Shown here piece by piece: positions 27,869 through 37,210 of a stretch of DNA of 64,000 nucleotides. Positions within the stretch are counted from its first letter, which is position 1. The number at the start of each line of letters is the position of its first letter. The notes below the pieces were generated by a model. That model was not told the DNA's origin. It saw only the letters and a list, made by a program, of their open reading frames with translations, and made no database searches. The translations under genes were made by a program, and so were the position numbers. The DNA lies in NCBI RefSeq assembly GCF_039852015.1, contig NZ_CP156626.1, forward strand, positions 1,336,249 to 1,400,248, read 5' to 3'. This stretch comes from Robbsia sp. KACC 23696 (GTDB lineage Bacteria > Pseudomonadota > Gammaproteobacteria > Burkholderiales > Burkholderiaceae).

Positions 27869-28642
27869 TTATTTCTTGTAGATCGAGAAGTCGAAGTACT
27901 TCTTCTGCAGCGTGTCGTATTCGCCATCCTTGTGGATCGCGGCGATCGCCGTATTGAACTTGGCGACCAGGTCCTTATCTTCCTTGCGCAGACCCACGCC
28001 CGTGCCGGCGCCGATCGTTTCCGCATCTTCGACTTCCGGACCGGCGAAGGCATAACCCTGACCGTTCGGCGTCTTCAGGAAGCCGACGTCGGCCTGCACT
28101 TCATCCTGCAGCGTCGCGTCCAGACGGCCCGACTTCAAGTCCGCGTAGACCTGATCCTGGTTTTGGTAGGACGTGACATTGACGCCCTTCGGTTGCCAGA
28201 ACTTCTTCGCATAGGCTTCCTGCGTCGTGCCTTGCTCGACGCCCACGGTCTTGCCCTTCAGCGATTCCGGCGTCGGCTTCAGCGGCGAGCCGGACTTCGC
28301 GATCATGCGTGCCGGTGCGTCGAACAGCTTTGCCGAGAAGGCGATCGCCTTCTCGCGTTCTGCCGTGATCGACAACGACGACATGATCGCGTCGATCTTG
28401 CGTGCGCGCAGTGCCGGGATCAAGCCGTCGAAATCGGTCGGAACCCATTCGCACTTGGCTTGCATTTTCGCGCAAAGCGCATTGCCGAGATCGACATCGA
28501 AGCCGACGATCTTGCCGTCCGGTGCCTTCGATTCAAACGGCGCATAGCTCGGATCCACCCCAATCCGCACGGTCTTCCATTCCTTCGCGCTCGCACCCGT
28601 GGCAATCAATGCCATTGCAAAACACAATGCCAATTTCTTCAT
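27869..28642 (-). CDS. hisJ: Periplasmic amino acid-binding protein (HisJ/ArgT-like)
   Basis: 257 residues from ATG 28642 (GAGGAA five bases upstream). Signal peptide MKKLALCFAMALIATGASA, then the SBP_bac_3 fold: VRIGVDPSYAPFESK, IDAIMSSLSITAEREKAIAFS, KGKTVGVEQGTTQE and the C-terminal FNTAIAAIHKDGEYDTLQKK. The acidic/aromatic pocket pattern fits Lys-Arg-Orn or His. First gene of the importer; 244 bases separate it from hisQ. Confidence 0.93.
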   Translation of the reverse strand: MKKLALCFAMALIATGASAKEWKTVRIGVDPSYAPFESKAPDGKIVGFDVDLGNALCAKMQAKCEWVPTDFDGLIPALRARKIDAIMSSLSITAEREKAIAFSAKLFDAPARMIAKSGSPLKPTPESLKGKTVGVEQGTTQEAYAKKFWQPKGVNVTSYQNQDQVYADLKSGRLDATLQDEVQADVGFLKTPNGQGYAFAGPEVEDAETIGAGTGVGLRKEDKDLVAKFNTAIAAIHKDGEYDTLQKKYFDFSIYKK

Positions 28643-28996
28643 GAAATTCCTCGAAAACATATAGACGTGTCGCCAAGCAAACAGCAGCGACATTTTAGGC
28701 AGCCAAAAATGTGCTGAGTGCATGGGGCTATTCTCTTTGCGGGCGCATTTTACCGCGAGTCATCGCCCTGTCATCGTCGTGAGCGGTGCTTTTAGGGGAA
28801 ACGCTTAGGGGGATGCCTCTAATTGCTTTAGCGGAAGGGAAATGGGACTTGCGCGACACTGCAATATCAGGATTATCTGACGCGCATAATCGGCATTTGG
28901 GGAAAATCGATCGATTGGCTTAATTCGGCGAAAGGTTAATGTAAAACCGCCGATCCCTCGAAAGGGTATCGGCGGTTAATCAAACGGCAGCGGCGA
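28643..28996. other. Intergenic region upstream of hisJ
   Basis: 354 bases, A/T-richer than average. It should hold the hisJ promoter (not identified) and, at its right end, the terminator of the Spy-like gene (separate entry). Confidence 0.4.
28945..28977 (-). terminator. Terminator of the Spy/CpxP-like gene
   Basis: AACCGCCGATCCCT (28945-28958) pairs with AGGGTATCGGCGGTT (28963-28977), one bulge, CGAA-type tetraloop. On the minus strand it continues as GGTTTTACATT. It lies 20 bases past the stop codon. Confidence 0.75.
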
Positions 28997-29668
28997 TTAC
29001 TTTGCCGGAGGCGCATCCGACGGCGGGGACGGCGGTGCGTCGCCCGGCGTCGCACCGCCGCGCGGCGGCGGCGGGCGGTGACCGTGCGGCCCCATCATGT
29101 GCTTCCACGAACCCTTGATGCTGTCGCTGACCAGCTTCTTCTGTTGGTCGTCCAAGGTGCTGTAGAAATCGACGAAAGCCTTCTCAGTGCTGTTGCGCAG
29201 ATCGAGGTCGTTCGATTCGAGCTGTTGACGCTGCGTCTGCAGGGCCGCCAGGTCCAGAATCGGCTGTTGCGATGCTTCACGCAACTGCTTCTCGACGACC
29301 TGGTGCTGCGTGCGCATCGTGTCGAAGTTCTTGCGGCTGGTCTGCTGCGCGTTTTGCCATGCGCTTTCCTGCGTCGCATTCAAGTGCAGGCTGGCGTGCA
29401 GCCGATCCATCATGTGTGCAAAGCCCGGGCCACCAGGCCCGCCGGGGCCTCCCGGACCGCCAGGGCCACGACGCGGACCATGGCGCTCGCCATGCGGGCC
29501 GCCCGGCCCCTTGTGCATGCCATCCGGCTGTGCGTCGGGCGCAGCGGCGGTGGGCATGCCGGCCGACGGGGTGGATGCGGCATCCTGAGCGTACGCCGCT
29601 TGCGCGCCGACGCCGAGCGTCAACATCGCGGCGGCGACGGTAATAGCGGTCCGGGTCTTCTTCAACAT
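28997..29668 (-). CDS. Spy/CpxP-like periplasmic protein with Gly-Pro repeat
   Basis: 223 residues from ATG 29668 (AGGGAGA 8 bases upstream). Signal peptide ending AYAQD, then a Gly/Pro-rich stretch with five or more GGP units, then a helical region (LHASLHLNATQESAWQN, FVDFYSTLDDQQKKLVSD) with LTxxQ-like motifs. It resembles Spy/CpxP chaperones that sense or buffer misfolded periplasmic proteins. The Pro-rich tail is low-complexity. It is divergent from the two-component genes, the arrangement expected if it is their target or accessory sensor. Confidence 0.82.
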   Translation of the reverse strand: MLKKTRTAITVAAAMLTLGVGAQAAYAQDAASTPSAGMPTAAAPDAQPDGMHKGPGGPHGERHGPRRGPGGPGGPGGPGGPGFAHMMDRLHASLHLNATQESAWQNAQQTSRKNFDTMRTQHQVVEKQLREASQQPILDLAALQTQRQQLESNDLDLRNSTEKAFVDFYSTLDDQQKKLVSDSIKGSWKHMMGPHGHRPPPPRGGATPGDAPPSPPSDAPPAK

Positions 29669-29919
29669 AGTCATTCTCCCTGTGTCTGCGGTCTGCCGGC
29701 GGCAGGCTTCCTCGCGGTAAGCGCGTCCCGTCTCGGCGATGACCTTGCTAAAGCGTAAGCGATGATGGCGACGAAGGTGTTACGACGTGCGGCACAATTG
29801 CAGCAGAACGTTACCAGCGATTACGCGACCCGCGAGCGCGTAATATGACGTAACCGCTTTGTCGGCCGCGTTGTACCGAATAAGTCGCCCTCCCGCGAAA
29901 GCCCCGATAAAATTCTGCC

Positions 29920-30660
29920 ATGACTACGCAAATCCTGATCGTCGACGACGACCCCGAACTGCGCGACTTACTGCGCGACTACCTCCAACGCCAAGGTATC
30001 GAAGTATCGGTGCTGCACGACGGCGGCGGCCTCGAACGACGGCTCGAACGCGAGCGGCCCGATCTGATCGTGCTGGATCTGATGATGCCGGGTGTCGACG
30101 GACTGGCCGCGTTGCGGCAATTGCGTGGCGCCGGCGACGACATTCCGGTCATCATGCTGACGGCGCGGGCCGACGACGTCGATCGGATCGTCGGGCTGGA
30201 GCTGGGTGCCGACGACTATATCGGCAAGCCGTTCAATCCGCGCGAATTGCTCGCACGCATCCAGGCCGTGCTGCGGCGCCGCCGCAATGTGCCGAGTGCC
30301 GCGCCGGAACAGCGCGCGCCCTACAATTTCGGGCGTTTTTCCTTGGATTTCCAAGCTCGCACGCTGAGTCGCGACGGGCAGGTGTTGCCGTTGTCGGGCG
30401 GCGAATTCGCGCTGTTGAAGGTTTTCGTCTCGCAGCCGATGCGGACGCTGGCGCGGGAACGCCTGCTCGAATTGCTGCACGGTCCGGAATACGACGGCAC
30501 CGACCGCGGCATCGACGTGCAGGTCTGGCGCCTGCGCCGCATCCTGGAACAGGATCCGTCGCTGCCGCGCTTTATTCAAACTGTCCGGGGCCGCGGCTAC
30601 GTGTTCGTGCCGGAGGGCGATCCGGAATCGGCCTCGCTGGCGACCGACACCCCGCGCTGA
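29920..30660 (+). CDS. OmpR-family response regulator
   Basis: 246 residues. REC domain 1-~118 with DDDPELRDLL, the phosphoryl acceptor Asp53 in VLDLMMPG, and conserved Lys near residue 105 in YIGKPFNPREL. Winged-helix DNA-binding domain ~140-235 (LSGGEFALLKVFVSQPMRTL, IDVQVWRLRRILEQD, RGRGYVFV). Stop is 4 bases from the kinase start. Closest types are CpxR/RstA/OmpR regulators. Confidence 0.93.
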   Translation: MTTQILIVDDDPELRDLLRDYLQRQGIEVSVLHDGGGLERRLERERPDLIVLDLMMPGVDGLAALRQLRGAGDDIPVIMLTARADDVDRIVGLELGADDYIGKPFNPRELLARIQAVLRRRRNVPSAAPEQRAPYNFGRFSLDFQARTLSRDGQVLPLSGGEFALLKVFVSQPMRTLARERLLELLHGPEYDGTDRGIDVQVWRLRRILEQDPSLPRFIQTVRGRGYVFVPEGDPESASLATDTPR

Positions 30661-30664
30661 GTCG

Positions 30665-32230
30665 ATGAAACGCGCGTCCGACACGCCGCTCAGTCCTCCG
30701 GCCTCTCCGGCTGGGGGCAGACCATTCCTGCGCATCGGTCGCAGCGCGGGAAGCAACGCGTCGGCGCGTCAGCGCGGATCGCGCCGTGCCCGCGTGCGCC
30801 GCACGTTCGATTCCCTGTTCGTGCGTCTGGCCATGCTGGTGATTCTGGCGCTGCTGTTTCCGCATTTCGCGTGGTATGCGGTGACCAGCGCCGAGCGCAG
30901 CGCCATGCGCAGCAGTTACGCGGTCGAAGAGGCGCGCTTTCTAATCGAGGCGGTGGAGCAGCATGAGGCTCGGGGATCCACCGAGCCGCTGCCTTGGCGT
31001 TTGCGTACGGTGCCGCTGAATTCCGCGCTGGTGCCGCCGCCGCCAGTCGACGACGCCGCGGACGACAACACACCGGTCGAGCATTTCCGCGACCAATTGC
31101 AGGCAAGGCTGCCGCACGGCTCGCAAGTTCGCATCAGTCCGCCGTCGATCGGCAAGGATTCGATGTTGTGGGTATTGTCGCCCGGCCAACCGAGCTGGGT
31201 CGTGATGGCCGTGCGGCCACCGCCGCCGCCGCGACCGAAGGGGGATCGCCTGTTCATCTGGCTGGCGTCGAGTTTTTCCGCGGTCGTGCTATTGGCCCTG
31301 TTTGCCGCCTGGCGCTTGCAGGATCCGATCCGCAAGCTGGCGGTGGCGGCTTCGCGCTTCGGTCAAGGTCGCGACGTGGCGCCGTTGAAGGAAGAGGGGC
31401 CCGCGGAATTTCGCATGCTGACCCGGCGCTTCAATCGGATGATCGCCGATATCTCGCAGAACGAAACGGACCGCGGCATCATGCTCGCCGGTGTCGCGCA
31501 CGATCTGAAAGCACCGCTGGCACGACTGCGGCTGCGTGCGGAGATGGTCGACAACGACAAACAGCGTGACGGCTTCGTCCGCGACGTGGATTCGCTCGCG
31601 CATATCGTCGACCAGTTTCTGGTGTTCGCCCACGATGGAGCGGACCAGAGCGCGCGGCATAGCGTCGATGCCTATTGCGAGCGCTTCGCCAAGAACTACC
31701 AGACCGCCTGGCCGCAGCGTGCGCCGCTGCAACTGATCCTGCAGGCCGGGGACGATTTTCAACTCAGCGTCGCCACGCTCGATCGGCTGCTGACGAATCT
31801 GGTCGATAACGCCTACAACTACGGTAGTCCGCCGGTGTGTATTACGACCGGACGATGCGCGTCGCCGGTCGGCGTCGATCAGCGCTATGGCGAAAACGAA
31901 TCGGCGGCGCGGTGGTTTATTCGGGTGTCGGACAATGGTGCCGGCATTCCGGATGCGTCGCTTGGGACCGCGAGCCGTCCCTTCGTCCGGCTCGATCCGG
32001 CGCGTGGCGGCTCGGCGCACTGCGGTCTGGGCCTGGCCATTGTTGAGCGACTCGCGAGCCGCGCCGGGGGGATCTGTCTCTTGTCGAATGGCCAGCATCG
32101 GCCGTCATCCGAGGGCGACGCGACAAGCGGGGGAGAAATCGAGGGGGCCGCCGTGACGGCGAGTGGTTTGCATGTGGAGCTGCGCTTCCCGCCGCAAGCC
32201 CAAACCGAAAGCGTCCGCAGCAGCCTCTGA
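30665..32230 (+). CDS. Sensor histidine kinase, EnvZ/CpxA-like
   Basis: 521 residues. Basic N-terminus, TM1 ~55-75, a periplasmic domain of about 120 residues, TM2 ~200-217 (SSFSAVVLLALFAAW), HAMP, then HisKA with GVAHDLKAPLARLRLRAEM (His279) and HATPase with NLVDNAYNYG and CGLGLAIVERLA. It presumably phosphorylates the preceding regulator. The Pro-rich RPPPPPRPKG lies just before TM2. The C-terminal ATPase carries a polar insertion between the G1 and G2 boxes. Confidence 0.92.
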   Translation: MKRASDTPLSPPASPAGGRPFLRIGRSAGSNASARQRGSRRARVRRTFDSLFVRLAMLVILALLFPHFAWYAVTSAERSAMRSSYAVEEARFLIEAVEQHEARGSTEPLPWRLRTVPLNSALVPPPPVDDAADDNTPVEHFRDQLQARLPHGSQVRISPPSIGKDSMLWVLSPGQPSWVVMAVRPPPPPRPKGDRLFIWLASSFSAVVLLALFAAWRLQDPIRKLAVAASRFGQGRDVAPLKEEGPAEFRMLTRRFNRMIADISQNETDRGIMLAGVAHDLKAPLARLRLRAEMVDNDKQRDGFVRDVDSLAHIVDQFLVFAHDGADQSARHSVDAYCERFAKNYQTAWPQRAPLQLILQAGDDFQLSVATLDRLLTNLVDNAYNYGSPPVCITTGRCASPVGVDQRYGENESAARWFIRVSDNGAGIPDASLGTASRPFVRLDPARGGSAHCGLGLAIVERLASRAGGICLLSNGQHRPSSEGDATSGGEIEGAAVTASGLHVELRFPPQAQTESVRSSL

Positions 32231-32272
32231 TGACAGGCTCGCCGGGCGAATGCCGGGGTCGGCTGGGCTGTC

Positions 32273-32300
32273 CGTGTTGCCGCGCAGGCGCGGCAACACG
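32273..32300. terminator. Bidirectional terminator hairpin
   Basis: Perfect 13-bp repeat CGTGTTGCCGCGC (32273-32285) / GCGCGGCAACACG (32288-32300) between the convergent kinase and the small minus-strand gene. No T-run. Confidence 0.55.
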
Positions 32301-32321
32301 TCGAAGCGACCCCGGACGGGC

Positions 32322-32588
32322 TCAGTGCGGGAATTGCGTCCGCAAGGCCGTGCTCGCATCGCTGTCTACGGTGCTGTAGGCGACGCCGGAGGTCTCGAAT
32401 ACGTACACGGTGCCATGCTTGCCCAGCCGTGCGAGGATGGCTTCACGCAATTCCTCCGCTTCATCGACCGAGTCCAAAATCCACGTCGTGGAAGACAAGC
32501 GAGTTTGATACGGGCCGTATTCGGCCATGATCGGATCGGACGCTTCCGCATTTTCGTCGCGAAATACCACCACGTAGTTGCCTTTCAT
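32322..32588 (-). CDS. Hypothetical small soluble protein (88 residues)
   Basis: Not recognised. 88 residues, mixed alpha/beta pattern, no signal or TM: MKGNYVVVFRDENAEA start, a DSVDEAEELREAILARLG helix and VYVFETSGVAYST strand. GGAGATCTGAG precedes the ATG. Composition is normal for the window, so I consider it real. Confidence 0.65.
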   Translation of the reverse strand: MKGNYVVVFRDENAEASDPIMAEYGPYQTRLSSTTWILDSVDEAEELREAILARLGKHGTVYVFETSGVAYSTVDSDASTALRTQFPH

Positions 32589-32971
32589 CTCAGATCTCCA
32601 GCTTGGGCGAGTGACGATGATACATTGATTACCGGTGCAACCAACACGCTGTTACCGCGCCAATTTCAGACTAACGGTTGTGCCGTCAGCGTGGCATGGT
32701 GTAGTGTCTGGCCGTCGCCGCAAACCATCCTTTGTCTGGAAGGGATCAGCGGCGATATCGAATCGAAACGGGCAAAACAGGCGAAACAGATCAGCACTGG
32801 GCGGCGCGGAGGAAGCAGCATCGGGCCGAAACGGGCGGGCAGGCTCTCTATGACGAGGGTGACCGGGCCGGAGATTCCAGCCGCAGCAAGGCTTTATCAG
32901 CTTGCTTTCGTCCACAGCATCGCATCGATTTGCCTTGTCCGCAATGCTTTTTCCTAGGGAGGGGTGGGTCA
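32589..32971. other. Intergenic region before the ABC permease
   Basis: 383 bases with lower G+C in places (around 32600-32640). Frames running through it (32732 upstream of GTG 32972; 32652-33059 minus) look noncoding. No promoter recognised. Confidence 0.4.
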
Positions 32972-34795
32972 GTGCCAGATAACAAAGACACGCTGGGCGG
33001 CAGTACCGCATCAGCCTGGCGCGTGAGGCCAAATCGCTGGGATTTCCTGGCATTTCCAATGATTCTTTGCGCGATTGCGATGGTCGCGATCGGTCTGCAT
33101 CAGACCTTGGCGCCGATGTCGACGCTCGACGCCGAGGTCATCTCGTTGGACCCCACGCGCTTGCCCGAATATGCCATGCGCACGACGCTGCGGATGCTGG
33201 CTGCGATGGTCGCATCGCTGATCTTCACCTTGGTCTACGGCACGCTGGCGGCTAAAAGTCGCCGCGCCGAGAAGGTCCTGGTGCCGATTCTGGACATCCT
33301 GCAGTCGGTCCCGGTGCTCGGCTATATCTCGTTCACTGTTACCTTCTTCCTGGCACTGTTTCCGGGGCGTGTCCTCGGTGCCGAGCTCGCCGCGATCTTC
33401 GCGATCTTCACGAGCCAGGCGTGGAATATGACCTTCAGCTTTTACCAATCGCTGCGCACGCTGCCGCGCGATCTGACCGAGGTGTCGCGCAACTTCCAGT
33501 TGACGCCGTGGCAGCGCTTCTGGAAGCTCGATGTGCCGTATGCGATGCCGGGTCTGATCTGGAACATGATGATGAGCATGTCCGGTGGCTGGTTCTTCGT
33601 TGTCGCATCGGAGGCCATCACGGTCGGCAATCACACCTTTGCCTTGCCCGGCGTGGGCGCCTATCTCTCCCAGGCGATCGCGCTGCAGAACGGCGCGGCG
33701 ATCGGCTGGGTGATCGCGACGATGCTCATCGTGATCTTGCTGTATGACCAATTGCTGTTCCGCCCTTTGGTCGCCTGGGCCGATAAGTTTCGGATGGAGA
33801 CGACGGGAAGCCAGCATGCGCCGCAGTCCTGGTTGCTGGACCTGATTCGGCGTACCCGTTTGATCCATCAATTGCTGGTGCCGGCAGGGTGGGTCTTGGC
33901 CGTGGCGGCGCGGCTGCCGATGCGATGGCCGGCCGCCTTGACGGTGGCGCGCTGGCGTGACCGGACGCTGGCATCGGGTGGAGTGCGGGCCACGGTCGCG
34001 TCCGCCCGACTGCTTGCGACCTCGACCGCGCGTGCGCCGCGTCTGTCACAGCGTCAGGGCGATATCCTGTTGGCGGGGCTGCTGGTATTGCTGACCGCCT
34101 ATTTGGCGTGGCGCACCGTTCATTTCATGTCCGCGTCGGTCAGTGGCGCGGATGTGTTGGAGGTGCTGGGGCTCGGGTTCCTGACCTTGCTTCGCGTCAC
34201 GGTGCTGACCTTGCTCGCCTCGATTGTCTGGGTGCCGATAGGGGTGATCGTGGGTTTGCGCCCGGCGTTGGCGGAGAAGGTTCAACCGCTCGCGCAGTTT
34301 CTCGCGGCGTTTCCGGCGAACCTGCTGTTCCCGGTCTTCGTGATCGTCATCGTCCGCTTTCAGTTGAATCCGGACATCTGGCTGTCGCCGCTGATCGTGC
34401 TAGGTACGCAGTGGTACATCCTGTTCAATGTCGTCGCGGGCGCGTCGGCATTTCCGAACGATTTCCGTGAGGTCGCCACCAATCTGCGGATTCGTGGACG
34501 TCAGTGGTGGTTCAAGGTGATGTTGCCGGGCGTGCTGCCGTATTACATCACCGGTGCCATCACCGCTTCCGGCGGGGCATGGAATGCGAGCATCGTCGCC
34601 GAGGCGGTGCAGTGGGGCCCGGAGCGTGTAGTCAGCCACGGGCTGGGTGCGTATATCGCGGAAAAGACGCAGGCGGGCGATTTCGCGCACATCATGCTCG
34701 GCGTCGCCGTCATGGCCTTGTACGTGACGCTCTTCAATCGCCTGCTATGGCGTCCGCTGTATGCTTTCGCCGAACGGCGTCTGCGTTTCGACTGA
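32972..34795 (+). CDS. Double-length ABC transporter permease (nitrate/taurine/sulfonate type), orphan
   Basis: 607 residues from GTG 32972 (AGGGAGGGG nine bases upstream). Two binding-protein-dependent permease domains in one chain, each with about 5-6 membrane helices and its own EAA loop (EVSRNFQLTPWQRFWKL in the first half, EVATNLRIRGRQWWFKV in the second), joined by a ~90-residue basic linker. The type goes with nitrate/sulfonate/taurine-family ATPases. No ATPase or binding protein lies next to it in the window, so its partners are elsewhere or missing. Function not assigned. Confidence 0.85.
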   Translation: MPDNKDTLGGSTASAWRVRPNRWDFLAFPMILCAIAMVAIGLHQTLAPMSTLDAEVISLDPTRLPEYAMRTTLRMLAAMVASLIFTLVYGTLAAKSRRAEKVLVPILDILQSVPVLGYISFTVTFFLALFPGRVLGAELAAIFAIFTSQAWNMTFSFYQSLRTLPRDLTEVSRNFQLTPWQRFWKLDVPYAMPGLIWNMMMSMSGGWFFVVASEAITVGNHTFALPGVGAYLSQAIALQNGAAIGWVIATMLIVILLYDQLLFRPLVAWADKFRMETTGSQHAPQSWLLDLIRRTRLIHQLLVPAGWVLAVAARLPMRWPAALTVARWRDRTLASGGVRATVASARLLATSTARAPRLSQRQGDILLAGLLVLLTAYLAWRTVHFMSASVSGADVLEVLGLGFLTLLRVTVLTLLASIVWVPIGVIVGLRPALAEKVQPLAQFLAAFPANLLFPVFVIVIVRFQLNPDIWLSPLIVLGTQWYILFNVVAGASAFPNDFREVATNLRIRGRQWWFKVMLPGVLPYYITGAITASGGAWNASIVAEAVQWGPERVVSHGLGAYIAEKTQAGDFAHIMLGVAVMALYVTLFNRLLWRPLYAFAERRLRFD

Positions 34796-34848
34796 ACCGG
34801 CGGCGCCGCACGGAAGCTCGTGCGGCGTGCTGCCGTTTGGTTCGGCCG

Positions 34849-35958
34849 TTACGACGATAGCTCGTCGCTGTCGAGGCCGTCCGCCGTTTCCTCATAGGTG
34901 CCGAGGCGGTTGTACAGTGTCTTCAGGCTGACTCCCAGCGCCTTCGCGGTTTTCCGTTTGTCGCCGCCGCAATGACGCAGCGTTGCCAGGATGATCTGGC
35001 GCTGTGCATCGGCGAGCGGTGTCCCCACCCAGATGCTCATGCTGTCACCCTGCGTGATCGCCTTGCGGTTGCGCGTATTGAGGTGAGGGTGCGGAAGCTC
35101 GACACTGTCTTCCGCGAGAATGTAGGCGCGATAGACCGCGTTCTTCAGTTCGCGGACATTGCCTGGCCACGAATAGCCACGAAGCGTCTCGATCGCGGTC
35201 TTCGACAGCAGCTTCTCGGTGCCATGCTGAACGTTCAATTGCGCCAGGAAGTGCTCGGCGAGCAACTCCCGGTCACTATCGCGTTCGCGTAATGGCGGCG
35301 CGCGTAGCGGAAAGACCGCCAACCGATACATCAAATCCTCGCGCAGGCCATTTTCCTTCACGGCCGTGGCGGGGTCGCGGTTCGTTGCTGCCAGGATGCG
35401 CACATCGCTCGCCACTTCCTCGCTGCCGCCCACGCGGAAGAAGGTCCCGGTCTCCAACGCGCGGAGCAACTTGACCTGGCGCACCGGTGCCATCTCCGTG
35501 ACTTCGTCGAGGAAGATGGTGCCGCCGCGCGCGTGTTCGAAATAGCCGATTCGTGCCTGGGCCGCGCCGGTAAAGCTGCCGCGCTCATGACCGAACAGCT
35601 CGGCTTCGATCAGATTGTCCGGAATCGCGCCGCAGTTGACCGCGATGAACGGCGCATCGCGACGCGCACTGAAATCGTGGATCGTCCGTGCGATCAATTC
35701 TTTCCCGGTACCGCTCTCGCCGATGATCAGCGCCGTCGCGTCGGTCGCCGCAACGCGGTCGATCTGTTCATAGAGCGACAACATGGCGTCCGAGCCGCCG
35801 AACAGCGAGCCGTAACTTTTGATCGTCTGCTTCGCGCTTCCCCGCTTGCGGGCCGATTCCGGCTTGCGCGTAGCGGTGCCCGCCGCGTCGGACGGAACCG
35901 CGTCCGGCGAAGCAGGAGAGGAAGAAGCCGCGGCTTGCGCCGAATCTGATGACGCCAT
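34849..35958 (-). CDS. Sigma-54 activator without receiver domain
   Basis: 369 residues. A ~48-residue Ala/Ser-rich N-terminus replaces a sensory domain. AAA+ ATPase: Walker A GESGTGKE (80-87), GSFTGA loop (127-132, a variant of GAFTGA), Walker B GGTIFLDE, arginine-finger region and PGNVREL. C-terminal Fis-type HTH ([19 protein letters not shown]). It would remodel the sigma-54/RNA polymerase closed complex. With no receiver it may be constitutive or controlled by level or partner. It is a clear paralogue of the activator at 38230-39618, and the yqjD-type sigma-54 promoter lies ~380 bases upstream on the other strand. Confidence 0.93.
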   Translation of the reverse strand: MASSDSAQAAASSSPASPDAVPSDAAGTATRKPESARKRGSAKQTIKSYGSLFGGSDAMLSLYEQIDRVAATDATALIIGESGTGKELIARTIHDFSARRDAPFIAVNCGAIPDNLIEAELFGHERGSFTGAAQARIGYFEHARGGTIFLDEVTEMAPVRQVKLLRALETGTFFRVGGSEEVASDVRILAATNRDPATAVKENGLREDLMYRLAVFPLRAPPLRERDSDRELLAEHFLAQLNVQHGTEKLLSKTAIETLRGYSWPGNVRELKNAVYRAYILAEDSVELPHPHLNTRNRKAITQGDSMSIWVGTPLADAQRQIILATLRHCGGDKRKTAKALGVSLKTLYNRLGTYEETADGLDSDELSS

Positions 35959-36339
35959 AAATAGTGAGTTCCCTCAGCGATACAAAAACAGGTCTGTGCC
36001 TGTGCGTTCTGCTCTGCAACATCGTCACGGACGCTGAATACGCAATGCCAACGTATCCAGCGATCCTACCGCGCTTGCCGTTTTCTCGCCCATTACATTG
36101 CGACGGTAAATATTACGACAAAAGCAAGGCCTCCCCATACGCCGAAATCGTCGCCAGAGACCGCGCTCGATGCCTGCGCGAATTCGACGTCCGAGGCGAG
36201 AAACGCCTAGTGTACGGGCATTGGATCGCCCATTGCGTCTCTAGCGGGGGGCGATGCCGACGCTGTGCCGCAAGGTGTCGCAGCACCCCGCTTAGCGTTT
36301 AATGAGAAGTGTACTGCTTTTTTACAAAAAATGAATATA
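35959..36339. other. Intergenic region between activator and yqjD genes
   Basis: Divergent region of ~380 bases upstream of the -24/-12 promoter at 36340. It contains a spaced inverted repeat AGCGGGG (36242-36248) / CCCCGCT (about 36289-36295), a possible activator-binding site. The frame at 35964-36302 is not credible (Cys-rich noise, no RBS). Confidence 0.4.
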
Positions 36340-36354
36340 TGGCATGAAAAATGC
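36340..36354 (+). promoter_or_regulatory. Sigma-54 promoter (-24/-12) of the yqjD operon
   Basis: TGGCATG-AAAA-ATGC: GG and GC separated by exactly 10 bases, as in the TGGCACG-N4-TTGC consensus. It is 90 bases before the yqjD ATG and embedded in an A/T-rich stretch. Confidence 0.75.
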
Positions 36355-36444
36355 TTAAAGTTTCATTCCATAGCCGCTTCAGCCGTTTCGTCGTGATCGT
36401 TTGCGGCGGGATGTTAGAACGGACAACCATATTCAGGAGGGGAG

Positions 36445-36762
36445 ATGGCACATTCATCGGTGCAGTTGGCATTGGGACGCGCGAAGGTAAACGAAGACCT
36501 GCGCGTGCTCGCGTCGGATACGCAGGAGCTGCTGCGTCTGACCGCCTCGGCGAGTGGTGAGCAATTGGATGCCCTGCGGGAAAAGCTGACGGAGCAACTG
36601 GGCGTGCTGCGCGCACGGACGCGTGATACGCAAGCTGCCGGTGCCGCCAAATGCGCCAGTGCGGCCACCAGCGCCGATGAATATGTTCGCGCCAATCCGT
36701 GGCAGGCCTTGGGTGCAGCGGTTGTCGGCGGAATTGTCATCGGGGCATTACTGACGCGTTAA
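36445..36762 (+). CDS. yqjD: YqjD/ElaB family ribosome-associated membrane protein
   Basis: 105 residues. Long charged N-terminal helix (VNEDLRVLASDTQELLRL, EQLDALREKLTEQLG), then DEYVRANPWQALGAAVVGG and a Gly-zipper transmembrane helix at the C-terminus. This is the DUF883/YqjD pattern; E. coli YqjD is a stationary-phase protein that anchors to the membrane and binds ribosomes. AGGAGGGGAG precedes the ATG. First gene of yqjD-yqjE-yqjK, under a predicted sigma-54 promoter. Confidence 0.88.
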   Translation: MAHSSVQLALGRAKVNEDLRVLASDTQELLRLTASASGEQLDALREKLTEQLGVLRARTRDTQAAGAAKCASAATSADEYVRANPWQALGAAVVGGIVIGALLTR

Positions 36763-36832
36763 TCGCGCCGGCTCTGTCCTCATTGATTCCGCTTCATGGT
36801 CACAATTCATCTCCCCTTGGAGGAGCGCGTGT

Positions 36833-37210
36833 ATGGCACAGGCAAGCCTGGTGCAATCCCTTAGTCATCTGATTTCCGGGGCGATTGCGACCACCAGTAG
36901 CCGGTTACGGCTATTGGCGTTGGAAATCACGGAAGAGCGCGATCGCGTGCTGGCCTTGCTGGTGGCTGCTCTGGTCGCCTGCTTTTTCGTCTTCCTTGCG
37001 GTGATCTTTGCCGCGGTGCTCGTGATCGCGAGTTATTGGGACACGCCTTACCGTCTGGCGTCCATCGGCTGGATTGCCGGCGGGGCCTTGGTGGTGGCGA
37101 TTCTTGCCGTCGTCTTTTTCCTTTACCGCGTCAGGAAGCCGACCACACTGTTCAATCACAGTCTGAGCGAGTTCGAAAAGGATCGCCGCGCGGTGGAGAC
37201 CTTGGAATGA
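36833..37210 (+). CDS. yqjE: YqjE/phage-holin-like membrane protein
   Basis: 125 residues, Phage_holin_3_6/YqjE type. N-terminal amphipathic LSHLISGAIATTSSRL, then two transmembrane segments (LLVAALVACFFVFLAVIFAA and IGWIAGGALVVAILAVVFFL), then a short charged tail. GGAGGAG precedes the ATG. The stop overlaps the next start (ATGA). Role not known; it follows yqjD in many bacteria. Confidence 0.85.
   Translation: MAQASLVQSLSHLISGAIATTSSRLRLLALEITEERDRVLALLVAALVACFFVFLAVIFAAVLVIASYWDTPYRLASIGWIAGGALVVAILAVVFFLYRVRKPTTLFNHSLSEFEKDRRAVETLE

Noticed and set aside
35995-36020. Sigma-54 element on the minus strand before the receiver-less activator
   Set aside because: The TTGC half is present but the essential GG reads CG.
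35964-36302. 112-residue plus-strand frame before the yqjD operon
   Set aside because: Cys-rich noise, no RBS, and it crosses the upstream region of the sigma-54 promoter.
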